Positions 16,810 to 24,899 of a stretch of DNA of 64,000 nucleotides are shown here, in pieces. Every line of letters starts with the position of its first letter. Positions within the stretch are counted from its first letter, which is position 1. Source of the DNA: Actinophytocola sp963727495 (GTDB lineage: Bacteria; Actinomycetota; Actinomycetes; Mycobacteriales; Pseudonocardiaceae); NCBI GenBank assembly GCA_963727495.1, contig CAVSGQ010000018.1, forward strand, positions 1-64,000. Reading direction: 5' to 3'. The translations under genes were made by a program, and so were the position numbers. The notes beneath the pieces were generated by a model. It searched no databases and had not been told where the DNA came from. It saw only the letters and a program-made list of their open reading frames with translations.

Positions 16810-17759
16810 CAGACGGGCGGGGCCACGAACAGGCCCTTGTCGGGGTCGTTGAACGACTTCTTGGCCACGAACTCGTCCATCCTGTTCGCGGTACCCCACT
16901 GGTCGGACACCTCGGGGTCGGTGAAGTCGTGCAAGCTCGGATGCCAGGTGTCCTCGTCGAGGCGTTCGAGCTCGGTCGTGTACTCGACGGTGTTGCCGAG
17001 CGGGTCGAGGAAGTAGGTGAAGGTGTTGTTACCGGCCTTGTGCCGGCCGGGACCCCACAGCTTCTCGACACCGGCACGCATGAGCCGTCCCGAGCCGCGC
17101 ATGTACTCGTCGATCCCGCGCAGCTCGAAGCTCGCATGGTGCAGCGACGGGTGTGGGCAGCGGGCGACGGCGAAACTGTGGTGCCAGTCGTTGCAGCGCA
17201 GGAACCACATCATGTTCCCCATGTGGGGATGGGTGAGGATGTCCGACAGCGCGAAGCCCAGGTGGCGCTCGTAGAACGCGACGGTGCCCTCGGGGTCGGC
17301 CGAGTTGACGACGACATGGGAGAGCCGGACGGGGATGGACTCCCGCTCCTCGATCCGGCGGTGCGAGCGGGCGGCCACGTCCGCCGAGACCTCGACCGTG
17401 CGGCCCTCGTTGTCGAAGAACCGGAATCCGTATCCACCGCCGGGAGTGGCCACGGTGCCGGGCTCGGCGACGATCGTCACGCCGTCGCGGGCCAGCCGCA
17501 GGGCGAGAGTGTCGACGTCGGCGGGAGTGGCGGCGCCGAAGGAAACCAGGTCGATCCGCTTGTCCGGGGTCTGGCGCAGCCGCACGATGTACTGCTCGGG
17601 TGAGCCCTCCGCGGCGAGGAAGGAGACGCCGGAGTCGTGCTCGACCTCGGAGAGTCCCCACAGACCGGTGTAGAAGCTCCGTTCGGCGGCCAGGTCCTCG
17701 ACGCCGAGGGCCACGTGGCGCAGGTGGGTGATGAGCCGGCGTTTCGGTGAGGATGTCAT
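16809..17759 (-). CDS. VOC-family extradiol-type ring-cleavage dioxygenase
   Basis: 316 residues from ATG 17759 (ATGA overlap with the amidohydrolase stop). It has two vicinal-oxygen-chelate modules: an N-terminal one beginning THLRHVALGVEDL and a C-terminal one beginning RLSHVVVNSADPEG. In the second, the 2-His-1-carboxylate iron site can be read as His in LSHVVV, His in LHHASFEL and Glu in GNTVEYTTELE, matching type I extradiol catechol dioxygenases such as BphC/HsaC. It would open a catechol-type ring next to its hydroxyls. The flanking FAH, amidohydrolase and monooxygenase genes support a meta-type pathway. Confidence 0.88.
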   Translation of the reverse strand: MTSSPKRRLITHLRHVALGVEDLAAERSFYTGLWGLSEVEHDSGVSFLAAEGSPEQYIVRLRQTPDKRIDLVSFGAATPADVDTLALRLARDGVTIVAEPGTVATPGGGYGFRFFDNEGRTVEVSADVAARSHRRIEERESIPVRLSHVVVNSADPEGTVAFYERHLGFALSDILTHPHMGNMMWFLRCNDWHHSFAVARCPHPSLHHASFELRGIDEYMRGSGRLMRAGVEKLWGPGRHKAGNNTFTYFLDPLGNTVEYTTELERLDEDTWHPSLHDFTDPEVSDQWGTANRMDEFVAKKSFNDPDKGLFVAPPV

Positions 17760-18796
17760 GCGGTCTCCTCGGCGAGAGCGGGAACCAGGCCGAGTAACTC
17801 GGCGTTCCCGGTGCGGATGGCGTACTCGTCGGCGTTGTCGAGACCGGCGGCGGCGAGCCGCGCGACGGGGTCGGTGACGCCCATGTCGAAGGGATGGTCG
17901 GAGCCGAGCACCACCCGGTCGGCGCCTGCGGCCGCGACCAGGGCGCGGAGGGCATCCGGGGTGTGCACCAGCGAGTCGAACCAGAGTCGCCGCAGGTAGT
18001 TGCTCGGCCGCTCGGCGCAGCCGCGGGCCTCGGGACGGACCTCCCAGGCGTGGTCGGAGCGACCGAGGAAGGTGGGCAGATACCCACCTCCGTGGGCGGC
18101 GACCACTCGCAGCCGCGGATGCCGGTCGAGTACCCCACCGAAGATCAGGTGGGAGAGCGCGACGGCGTTCTCGACGGGTTGACCGACGGTGTTGGCCAGG
18201 TAGAACCGGTCGAGCCGTTCGTCCAGGGAACAGCCGAAGGGATGCAGGAACACGACGGCGCCGGTTTCCGCCGCGTGCGCCCAGAACGGCTCCAGCCGCG
18301 AATCGGAGAGCTCGACGCCGGGAGCGAACGAGGAGATCTCCACCCCACGCAGCCCCAGCCCCAACGCGTCGTCCAGCGCGGGGAGACACAGGTCCGGATG
18401 CTGCAGGGGCACAAGCCCCAGACCGGTGAACCGGGTCGGCTCCTCGGCGACCACCGCGGCGACGCCCCGGTTCGCCGCGCGGGCGACCGTCATCGCGAGG
18501 TCCCGGCCGGTCCAGTAGTGGTAGTGCGACGGGGACGGGGACAGCACCTGGACGTCGACCCCCGCAGCGGCCATGTCCGCCAGCCGCGGCTCGATCCGGG
18601 TCAGCCGCGATATCCGCTCGCCCACCATGTGCCCCGAGATCGCCGCCGACTCCGTCCCGTTGCGGCGCAGGTCCAACGCCCTGTGCTCCTCGAGCCCCGG
18701 TTGGCCGGCGACGACCGCCTCGACCTCGGCGACGAGGACGTGGGCGTGCACGTCGACGACGGGACCGCGGCCGTTGTGGGTCATGTCGGTGCTCAT
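17756..18796 (-). CDS. Amidohydrolase-2 family decarboxylase/hydrolase (ACMSD-like)
   Basis: 346 residues from ATG 18796 in an ATGA overlap. The metal motif VDVHAHVLV (HxH) is at the N-terminus, and further ligands appear in FLHPFGCSLDER, VVAAHGGGYLPTF and VLGSDHPFDMGV. This arrangement is that of the ACMSD, gamma-resorcylate decarboxylase and 5-carboxyvanillate decarboxylase group, which performs non-oxidative decarboxylation of aromatic or muconate-semialdehyde acids. It acts in the cytoplasm. Position between a flavin monooxygenase and a ring-cleavage dioxygenase suggests it removes a carboxyl group before or just after ring opening. Confidence 0.87.
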   Translation of the reverse strand: MSTDMTHNGRGPVVDVHAHVLVAEVEAVVAGQPGLEEHRALDLRRNGTESAAISGHMVGERISRLTRIEPRLADMAAAGVDVQVLSPSPSHYHYWTGRDLAMTVARAANRGVAAVVAEEPTRFTGLGLVPLQHPDLCLPALDDALGLGLRGVEISSFAPGVELSDSRLEPFWAHAAETGAVVFLHPFGCSLDERLDRFYLANTVGQPVENAVALSHLIFGGVLDRHPRLRVVAAHGGGYLPTFLGRSDHAWEVRPEARGCAERPSNYLRRLWFDSLVHTPDALRALVAAAGADRVVLGSDHPFDMGVTDPVARLAAAGLDNADEYAIRTGNAELLGLVPALAEETA

Positions 18797-19920
18797 GCCG
18801 GCCTGCCCACGGTCTCGGCGACGGTGCGCATCAACCCGTGCACGTCCCCCTGCTTGCCGTCGAGCAGCCACTGTCCGATCTGCACCGACGCGTCGACCAC
18901 GATCCGCACCCGCTCCGTCCGGCGCGCGGCGAACGAGGTCCACAACCCGTCGTCGACCTCGTCGGCGGCGAGGAGGAGTTCGGCGAGCACGGCCGCGTCC
19001 TCCAGCGCGAGTGCCGCGCCCTGGGCGACGGTGGGTGGGCAGGTGTGGGCCGCGTCGCCGACCAGGACGACCCGATCGCGGTTCCACGGCGCCGGGAGCA
19101 GGTGGGTCTCGAACCACGTGTAGTTGATCCGGGCCGGGTCGACGAGCAGAGCCCGGATGTCGTCCCACGGGCCGTGGTAGTGCTCGGCGAGCCCGCGCAT
19201 CACCGCCAGCCGCTCGTCTGGGGACAGCCCGCTGCGGTCCTGGGCGTCCTCGACGAGGTAGGCGTAGAGCGAGTTCTCCCCCGTGGGGCAGTAGCCCGCG
19301 ATGTAGGCGGGCCCGCCGTGGTAGAGGTCGGTGCGGGTCACCGAGTCCGGGCGCGCGGTGAAGACGCGCCAGATGCCCATGCCCGTCGGCCTGGTCTCCA
19401 GAGTGATCCCGAGCAGCTCGCGGACCGTGGAGCGCACCCCGTCGGCACCGATCACGAGGTCGTAGCGGCCGCGTGTCGAGTCGGAGAACGTGACGTCGAC
19501 TCCGGCGCCGTCCTGGGCCAGTTCCGTGACGGTCGTGCCGAAGCGGACCTTCACGCCGAGCCCGGTGGCGCGGTCGACGAGGATGCGGACCAGATCGGGG
19601 CGGTACATCCCCACGGTCGTCGGCAGCCCCGACGGGTGACGGACCTCCGGCTGCTCGAACAGCACCGTGCCGTGGGCGTCGGGCGCGCGCAGCCCGAAGC
19701 TGCTGAACCCGTACCCCGCCCGCTCGACCTGGGGCCACACCCCGAGGTCACGCAGCACCCGCAGCGCGTTCTCCTGAACGGTGATGCCCGAACCGAGCGC
19801 CGTGACGTCCGGCTTGATCTCCACGAGGTCAACGGCGACACCGGCCCCGGCGAGCAGGATCGCCGCCGCATTCCCCGCGGTGCCGCCGCCGAGCACGAGC
19901 ACCGACCCGACCGCGGTCAC
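18793..19920 (-). CDS. FAD-dependent aromatic monooxygenase (class A)
   Basis: 375 residues. The Rossmann motif VLVLGGGTAGNAAAILLAGA (GxGxxG-type), the DG motif VIGADGVRSTVRE and the GD motif RVVLVGDAAHTCPPTVAQGA are all present in the usual order. It is a single-component flavoprotein hydroxylase of the salicylate/4-hydroxybenzoate group, using NAD(P)H and O2 to hydroxylate a phenolic ring. The ATG overlaps the FAH stop and its TGA overlaps the amidohydrolase ATG. It would make the catechol for the dioxygenase downstream. Confidence 0.9.
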   Translation of the reverse strand: MTAVGSVLVLGGGTAGNAAAILLAGAGVAVDLVEIKPDVTALGSGITVQENALRVLRDLGVWPQVERAGYGFSSFGLRAPDAHGTVLFEQPEVRHPSGLPTTVGMYRPDLVRILVDRATGLGVKVRFGTTVTELAQDGAGVDVTFSDSTRGRYDLVIGADGVRSTVRELLGITLETRPTGMGIWRVFTARPDSVTRTDLYHGGPAYIAGYCPTGENSLYAYLVEDAQDRSGLSPDERLAVMRGLAEHYHGPWDDIRALLVDPARINYTWFETHLLPAPWNRDRVVLVGDAAHTCPPTVAQGAALALEDAAVLAELLLAADEVDDGLWTSFAARRTERVRIVVDASVQIGQWLLDGKQGDVHGLMRTVAETVGRPA

Positions 19921-20897
19921 GGCGCCACCGTCCGAACTCGCTGGGTGCCCAGGGACAGCGCGCCGGGGCCGGTGATCGAGCCCTCCATGACGTCGCCGTC
20001 GCGCAGCAGGCGCCCGTGATGGATCCCGTTGCCGGCCGGGCTGCCCGTGAGGACCAGGTCGCCGGGCAGCAGCTCGACGGTCCGCGACGCGGCGGCGACC
20101 AGGGCGGCGACATCGAAGATCATGTCCTTGGTGGACTCGTCCTGCATGACCTCGCCGTTCAGCGTCAGCGTCACCCGCAGCTCCCCCGGGTCGCCGACGA
20201 ACTGTCTCGGTACGACGAACGGGCCGGTGGGCAGGAACCCCGGTGCGTTCTTGGCGCGGAACCAGTCGGCGCCGAGCTGCGGCATGTCCTGGCGGAACAC
20301 CAGGTCACGCGTCGTGAGGTCGTTGACGATCGTGTAACCGGCGACGTGATCGAGCGCGACGTCGCGGCCGACCCGGAAGGCTCGGCGGCCGATCACCGCC
20401 GCCAATTCCAGCTCCCAGTCATGCTGCTGCGAGTAGTCCGGAAGCACGACGTCGTCGAACGGACCACCGATCACGGTCGGCAGCCCCAGGAAGAGATACG
20501 GAATGCCGTCGGCCGCGCGGCGGTCCATCATCGCCGCGGTCTCCGCGCGCACCGTCTCCACGGTCCGATCCGCGGTGATCTCGGCATGCTGTACGGCCAG
20601 GTCGATCACGTGGGTGCGGTAGTTCGCGCCGGCCTGCAGGACCTGCCTCGGCGCGATGGGGGCACGAACGTCGAGCGACCCGACGTCCCGCCATCCGTCA
20701 CGGGCGGCGGCCAGGTCGATGAGGACAGGGAGAACGGCATCCCAGTCCTCGATCAGAGACCGCACCGTCGCGCCCGGGAACCGGGCCGACAGGTCGAGCA
20801 CGCGACCGTCGACGACCAGCCCGGCGAACTCCCGGCTCGCCGCGTCGGTGCGGAACGTTCCCAGCGCGAACCGGGTCGAAGCTGCGGGATCGGGCAC
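19917..20897 (-). CDS. Fumarylacetoacetate hydrolase-family protein (second)
   Basis: 326 residues from GTG 20897, chosen because AAAGGGG lies just upstream and the protein then begins VPDPAASTRFALGTFRTD. The FAH core is seen as HDWELELAAVIG (ExE metal ligands), GYTIVNDLTTRDLVFRQD and LLPGDLVLTGSPAGNG. It belongs to a different branch from the FAH at 15817. It could be a hydratase, decarboxylase or acylpyruvate hydrolase. As first gene of the tightly overlapping five-gene operon it defines the promoter region 20898-21080. Confidence 0.87.
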   Translation of the reverse strand: MPDPAASTRFALGTFRTDAASREFAGLVVDGRVLDLSARFPGATVRSLIEDWDAVLPVLIDLAAARDGWRDVGSLDVRAPIAPRQVLQAGANYRTHVIDLAVQHAEITADRTVETVRAETAAMMDRRAADGIPYLFLGLPTVIGGPFDDVVLPDYSQQHDWELELAAVIGRRAFRVGRDVALDHVAGYTIVNDLTTRDLVFRQDMPQLGADWFRAKNAPGFLPTGPFVVPRQFVGDPGELRVTLTLNGEVMQDESTKDMIFDVAALVAAASRTVELLPGDLVLTGSPAGNGIHHGRLLRDGDVMEGSITGPGALSLGTQRVRTVAP

Positions 20898-20973
20898 CCG
20901 AGGCCCCTTTCGTCTGCGTGACGGATCCTCCACCGTTACTCTGCGCCGGGTCCGGACCATCCAGGAAGACGAA

Positions 20974-20985
20974 ATCATCGATGAT
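20974..20985. promoter_or_regulatory. Palindrome upstream of the ring-cleavage operon
   Basis: ATCATCGATGAT is a perfect 12-bp palindrome about 77 bp upstream of the FAH GTG. A related half-site (ACATCGATGGAT) follows at about 20997. It is a candidate operator for the operon, but no regulator can be matched to it. Confidence 0.3.
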
Positions 20986-21109
20986 CAACATCAGCGACAT
21001 CGATGGATGGGGCACAGGCACCCGGTCCGCACACCGAACCACCGGTGCAGTCGGCGACGCGTTCCATGCCGTGTGAGCCGGTCACCACACGCTGACGACC
21101 GGCTCGGCC

Positions 21110-21571
21110 TCACGGCTGTCGAGCAGCCTGCGCCGCCAGCCAGCCGGCAACCTGGGTCCGCGAGGTGAAGCCGAGCTTGGTCAGGATGTTGCGTACATGA
21201 CTTTCCACCGTGCGCTCGGAGATGAACAGCCGGGTGCCGATGTCCTTGTTGCTCAGGCCTTCGGTCACCAGTCGGGCGACGTCGGTTTCGCGCTGGCTGA
21301 GTCCGCCCGCGTTCGATGTGACCTTCGGTGCCGCGGGAGGGGTTTCGCGCGCACTCACCTCAGCGGAATGGCAACGCCACGTCGACACAGAGTTACCCGC
21401 CGACCCAGTGTGCTCATGAACGTGACCGGCGTGCCCGCCACAGAGCCGGTACCACCCCTGGACCGCGTGTTCCAGCCGGGTACGCACCTCATAGGACAGT
21501 GAGGGCGCCCTGCTCGACGCAGGCGACGGCGGGGGACATTGCGTTCTCGCTGTTGGCCTCCAGGCACGCAA
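21110..21571 (-). pseudogene. LuxR-type regulator remnant with intact HTH
   Basis: The C-terminal 65 residues form a complete GerE/LuxR HTH: GLSQRETDVARLVTEGLSNK, DIGTRLFISERTVESHVRNI and LTKLGFTSRTQVAGWLAAQ. The preceding 85 residues are Arg/Pro/Ser-rich and unlike any sensor domain. A different frame upstream carries protein-like sequence (FYTARSDADRVVVACLEANS), so the N-terminal part has been shifted or lost. A stand-alone HTH could still bind DNA, but I call it a remnant of a larger LuxR protein. It lies just upstream of the ring-cleavage operon. Confidence 0.55.
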
Positions 21572-21672
21572 CCACGACCCGGTCGGCGTCGGACCGGGCG
21601 GTGTAGAACAGGTGACACAGAACCCTTATCCAGCCAAGGCACCCACACCAACGCCGGAAACCAGACACTGAG

Positions 21673-22545
21673 CCTGGATCCACCGGGTGAATTCGGTTGA
21701 TCGTTCTGTGGCGGGCGGTTGATCTTCTGTTGGGGGTTTCGGTTGGTGGGCGTGCGGGATCAGCCGGTCTCTCATCCGGCGTGTCCATTGTGGTCTCCGG
21801 GGGGCCCTCGCGGGCGGGGTGGTTAGGGTCAGGCGGCCAGGGCTGGTGGGGCGCGGTGGGTGGCGGTGAAGGCGTTGTGCCAGGCGTGTTGCCAGGGCCA
21901 TGTTTCAGGTAGGTGCCAGGTGATCTGGTCGCGTCCGGTGCGGGCGGCGACGCTGATGAGTTCGGTGCGGATGGTCGCGCCGCGCGCTGTGGCGTGTCGG
22001 GTTGAGGCCAAGGTGCCCAGCGCTCGGGTCAGGGCGTGTGCGGTGACCGCGAGTTGGATCCAGGCGGCGTTGGCGTTGAACGCGGCGGAGGGCAGGTGTG
22101 CCCACGGTCCGTCGATCACGTCGGCGAAGACCTGTTCGACGACGGCGTGGCTGCGGTGGTCGGACTCGGCCTGGTTGAGGGGGAACGGGCTGTCGGTGAA
22201 CACCGCGTGGTACCGGTAGGTGGCGAACAGCTCACCCTGGCCTTGGACGGCGGCCTTGGGATTCAAGCGTTTGACGCGTCGCACGATCAGGCTGCCGTCG
22301 GTGCGATGCTTGGTCTTGGAGGCGAACGCGGTGTAGGGCACTTCGGCGATCTCGGCGTCGGAGATCCACGTGTCGGTCGCTTCGTCGTAGATCGCGTTGG
22401 GATACTTGATCGGCCTCCAGACGTCCTCGGCGATACCGCCGATCGCGCGTTTGACCTTGGGATCCATCCGCACGGTGACCGAGAACCGGGCCCCGGCGCG
22501 TCGGCAGGCGGCCACGAACGCTCCGGCGTACGCCGGCTACGCGCT
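21673..22545 (-). mobile_element. Truncated IS1380-family insertion sequence
   Basis: The minus frame 21829-22515 encodes about 229 residues of an IS1380 transposase C-terminal half: VTVRMDPKVKRAIGGIAEDV, WISDAEIAEVPYTAF, then ELFATYRYHAVFTDSPFPLN and HAVVEQVFADVIDGPWAHLP. The full protein is about 450 residues. An in-frame TAG near 22536 and the join to a plus-strand gene fragment near 22545 show that the N-terminal half is deleted. CCTGGATCCACCGGGTGAAT near 21673 may be the surviving terminal repeat, but its partner is lost. Confidence 0.65.
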
Positions 22546-23263
22546 ACCGCCCGGCTCAGCGGCGAACGCATTCCTGGGCGGCCAACTCTGGCGGCGGCCA
22601 CGGGCGCAACCCAGCACCAAGTCCGCAAGGTCCTGGACGAGATTGCCAGGGAGGAAACCGCCGACCGCCAGGCCACGCCAAACCACACCAGCACCACCAG
22701 CCGTGGCGACCACTCCCCCACCCCCGGCGACGTCGAAGAACCATCCGTCGACGAGCCATCCACGGAACCAATCGCGACCAGCGCCAACCCGGCACAGGCC
22801 AGCGACACGCGACAGGCACCATCGGCAGCCCCCGGCCTGGCCGCTGGTGATCATCGGCCTCGCCGCCGCCATCTCCGTCTGGTCCGGCTGGGTCGGCCTC
22901 AGCCAGCTCGCCGGCTTCGGCATGATCCAACCGCTGCCCGGCGTGTGGGACGACCTCCGGATCAACACCGCGGTCGTGCTGCCCATCTCCGTGGAGGCCT
23001 ACGCTGCCTACGCCCTGCGCTGCTGGCTCACTGTCCGCGCCATCACCCCACAAGCCCGCACCTTCGCCCGCCGCTCCGCCATCACCAGCCTGACCATCGG
23101 CGCCACCGCCCAGATCGCCTTCCACCTCATGACCGCCGCAGGTCTCGACCACGCGCCCTGGCCCGTCACCGTCGGCGTGGCCACCATCCCTGTTGTCGTC
23201 CTCGGCCTCGCCACCGCCTTGGCCAACCTCATCGCCGATCCCAAACGAAATGGTTGGAGATGA
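22546..23263 (+). pseudogene. DUF2637/SpdB-like membrane protein, 5'-truncated and frameshifted
   Basis: The first part reads TARLSGERIPGRPTLAAATG, then a short helix: an HTH-like N-terminus seen in actinobacterial plasmid-transfer membrane proteins. It is followed by a Thr/Pro-rich linker. After a one-base shift at the C5 run 22829-22833 the other frame gives four hydrophobic segments: WPLVIIGLAAAISVWSGWVG, LPISVEAYAAYALRCWL, ITSLTIGATAQIAFHLM and VATIPVVVLGLATALANLI. I place it with the DUF2637/SpdB group by topology and the AYAAYALR motif. The 5' end is cut by the IS1380 junction. It probably derives from an integrative or conjugative element. Confidence 0.45.
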
Positions 23264-23421
23264 CCGGACGGGCCAGTGTGCTTCCACGTAAGTCAGGGGG
23301 CAGTGCGAGCACGCCGAAGAGTTGAGATACCCGGACTCGGGAAACGCCGGTCGGAGGATGCGCCCGACAGGTCCGACGTCGCGATCACGTCCACCCCAGG
23401 CAGTTGACCAACCCTGGCAAG

Positions 23422-23916
23422 TCAGGCATTGCGCATGATCGCGATCGCCTCACCGCTGGCCGCGTCATCCAACAGCACGTACGGTTCCTCCCCCTCGTGG
23501 TCAGCCCAGAACGTCAACTGCCCGACCAGCACAGGCTCGTCGGTCAGCGTCTCGGTGATGCTGACCAACGCGGTCAGCCCGGGGATCGGGTGCAGGTCGC
23601 CCACCCGCGCGAACATCGCCGACGCGATCGACACCGCCCGACCGAACAGGACCTGGGCGCGGTCCGGGCTGCCCGCAGATACGTCCAGGTCGTAGACGGC
23701 GCGGCCGTTCACCGCCGCCTCGTAGCCGACCCTGTCGGTGAACTGTGCCCGCGTTCCACGGTAGGACGCGCGCAGGCCAACAGCCACGACACAACCATCC
23801 GGCTCCCGCACCCACCCGGCCTCGACCACCTCCGCCCAACCAGGCGGCAACGCGACCAGGGCGGGCCGCTCCGTATCCACCAGCGCGCGCATGGCCTCGG
23901 TACTCCGCACGATCAC
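23422..23916 (-). CDS. Hypothetical protein, possible orphan immunity protein
   Basis: 164 residues from GTG 23916, in GTGA overlap with a preceding decayed small frame. The sequence is a mixed alpha/beta protein without signal or membrane segment: MIVRSTEAMRALVDTERPAL at the start, YRGTRAQFTDRVGYEAAVNG in the middle, and a C-terminal VGQLTFWADHEGEEPYVLLD. I do not recognise the family. It is the third small gene downstream of the RHS toxin gene on the same strand. Immunity proteins of displaced toxin tips are commonly found there, so this is the best guess. Confidence 0.6.
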   Translation of the reverse strand: MIVRSTEAMRALVDTERPALVALPPGWAEVVEAGWVREPDGCVVAVGLRASYRGTRAQFTDRVGYEAAVNGRAVYDLDVSAGSPDRAQVLFGRAVSIASAMFARVGDLHPIPGLTALVSITETLTDEPVLVGQLTFWADHEGEEPYVLLDDAASGEAIAIMRNA

Positions 23917-24120
23917 GACTCACCCAAGATCTTCAGTCCCTTGCCGATCACACGGCGGAAGCTGGGATCCCTGGCGAGCTGTTCAGCGACGCTGCGCGGA
24001 ATGCCCTCGAACTCCCCGGTCTCGAAATCATACTGGCACTTCAGGATAGCGCTGGTCCTGGAAGTGCACCTCGCCGTGGCCTACCACCGGGGTCGAGGTT
24101 CTTCACATCGATGGGGTTTG
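23913..24120 (-). pseudogene. Decayed orphan toxin-tip-like remnant
   Basis: The minus strand holds VVGHGEVHFQDQRYPEVPV in one frame and YDFETGEFEGIPRSVAEQLA plus RRVIGKGLKILGES in another, joined by a frameshift near 24040. The second part ends with a TGA overlapping the GTG of the next gene. Compact ends of this kind are common in RHS toxin tips, and its coupling to a possible immunity gene supports an orphan tip/immunity cassette. The family is not identified. Confidence 0.35.
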
Positions 24121-24133
24121 TGGTGTGGAGCAG

Positions 24134-24340
24134 TCACATCTGATGGATCTCAACAGTGAACCCGGGAGCGAGAACCGACTGCAGACAGGCCGGGTGAGCA
24201 CCAAAGAACTGCGTTGCCGAACTGTCGCGCGTGCGCAGCGACAGGTCGATGTAGTCAGGCGGCTCTGGATCGCCTCCACATATACAACAGCGCAACAGCG
24301 GCCGTTGCTCCGCAACGTCTACTGTGGTCACTCGAACCAT
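24134..24340 (-). CDS. Small cysteine-rich protein, candidate immunity gene for the RHS tip
   Basis: 68 residues, starting at an ATG inside the last codons of the RHS gene (13-bp overlap) and in another frame, so the two are translationally coupled. It has a zinc-ribbon-like arrangement CCICGGDPEPPDYIDLSL and later GAHPACLQSVL (CxxC...HxxxC). No signal peptide or membrane helix. It is not a shadow: it has its own stop and a conserved-looking metal motif. Position directly behind a toxin tip is the usual place for a cognate immunity gene. The function is inferred, and a small unrelated zinc protein is possible. Confidence 0.6.
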   Translation of the reverse strand: MVRVTTVDVAEQRPLLRCCICGGDPEPPDYIDLSLRTRDSSATQFFGAHPACLQSVLAPGFTVEIHQM

Positions 24341-24822
24341 CGTCCGCTCGCCAGTTTGCGTTCCAAGTACGACTCGGGAGCGCCGGCGATCTCGGTCGTG
24401 GGTCGACCACTCGGATTACTCGGGTCCCGGACCACTACATCGACCGTGCCATCGTCGTTGTGCAGGACCCGGACGATCTGACCATCGTCCTGATAGTACA
24501 GGTCCCCTTCCTTGCAGACGTGTTCGACATCCACCTGCCTCTCACCCGCGCGAACCTGACCGTGTACATCCCGGCCTGACGTACTGCCGTGCGAGCCACC
24601 AGACGCGCTGCTGGCGGCGAACAGAGCTCCGCCGAGTGCGCCGCCGATGAGACCACCGGCGACTACGGTCGGGGCGACCGTAACCGACATTCCTCCGATG
24701 GCGGCGGCGCCGCCCCCTGCGATGGCGATGCCTCCTTCGACGGCGCCGCAGGGTTCGGCGATGATGCAGGCTGCGGTGCCGACGATGGCCGCTCCTGCAC
24801 CGACCCAGCACCAGAAGCTGCA
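24328..24822 (-). other. C-terminal toxin-tip region of the RHS protein
   Basis: The 164 residues after the conserved DPSGL motif. First comes a Gly/Ala-rich hydrophobic stretch (WVGAGAAIVGTAACIIA; VVAGGLIGGALGGALFAAS) that resembles the pre-toxin segments of RHS proteins. It is followed by a polar domain of about 80 residues with CKEGDLYYQDDGQIVRVLHN, DGTVDVVVRDPSNPSGRP and a terminal APESYLERKLASGRWFE. I cannot assign it to a nuclease, deaminase or other known tip family. Novelty would need a profile search. Confidence 0.5.
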
Positions 24823-24899
24823 CAGGCCGGACGGGTCGAGGTCGTTGAGCGGGTCACCACCCACGTAGGTGTATGGGGTGCCGGTGTCATTGACCTCCG

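Noticed and set aside
15817..20897. A homogentisate or tyrosine degradation operon because of the FAH genes
   Set aside because: No homogentisate dioxygenase or maleylacetoacetate isomerase is present; the ring-cleavage enzyme is a VOC extradiol type.
21673..22545. A complete, active IS1380 element
   Set aside because: Only the C-terminal half of the transposase is present, with a stop and a junction to another gene at the 5' side, and only one possible end can be seen.
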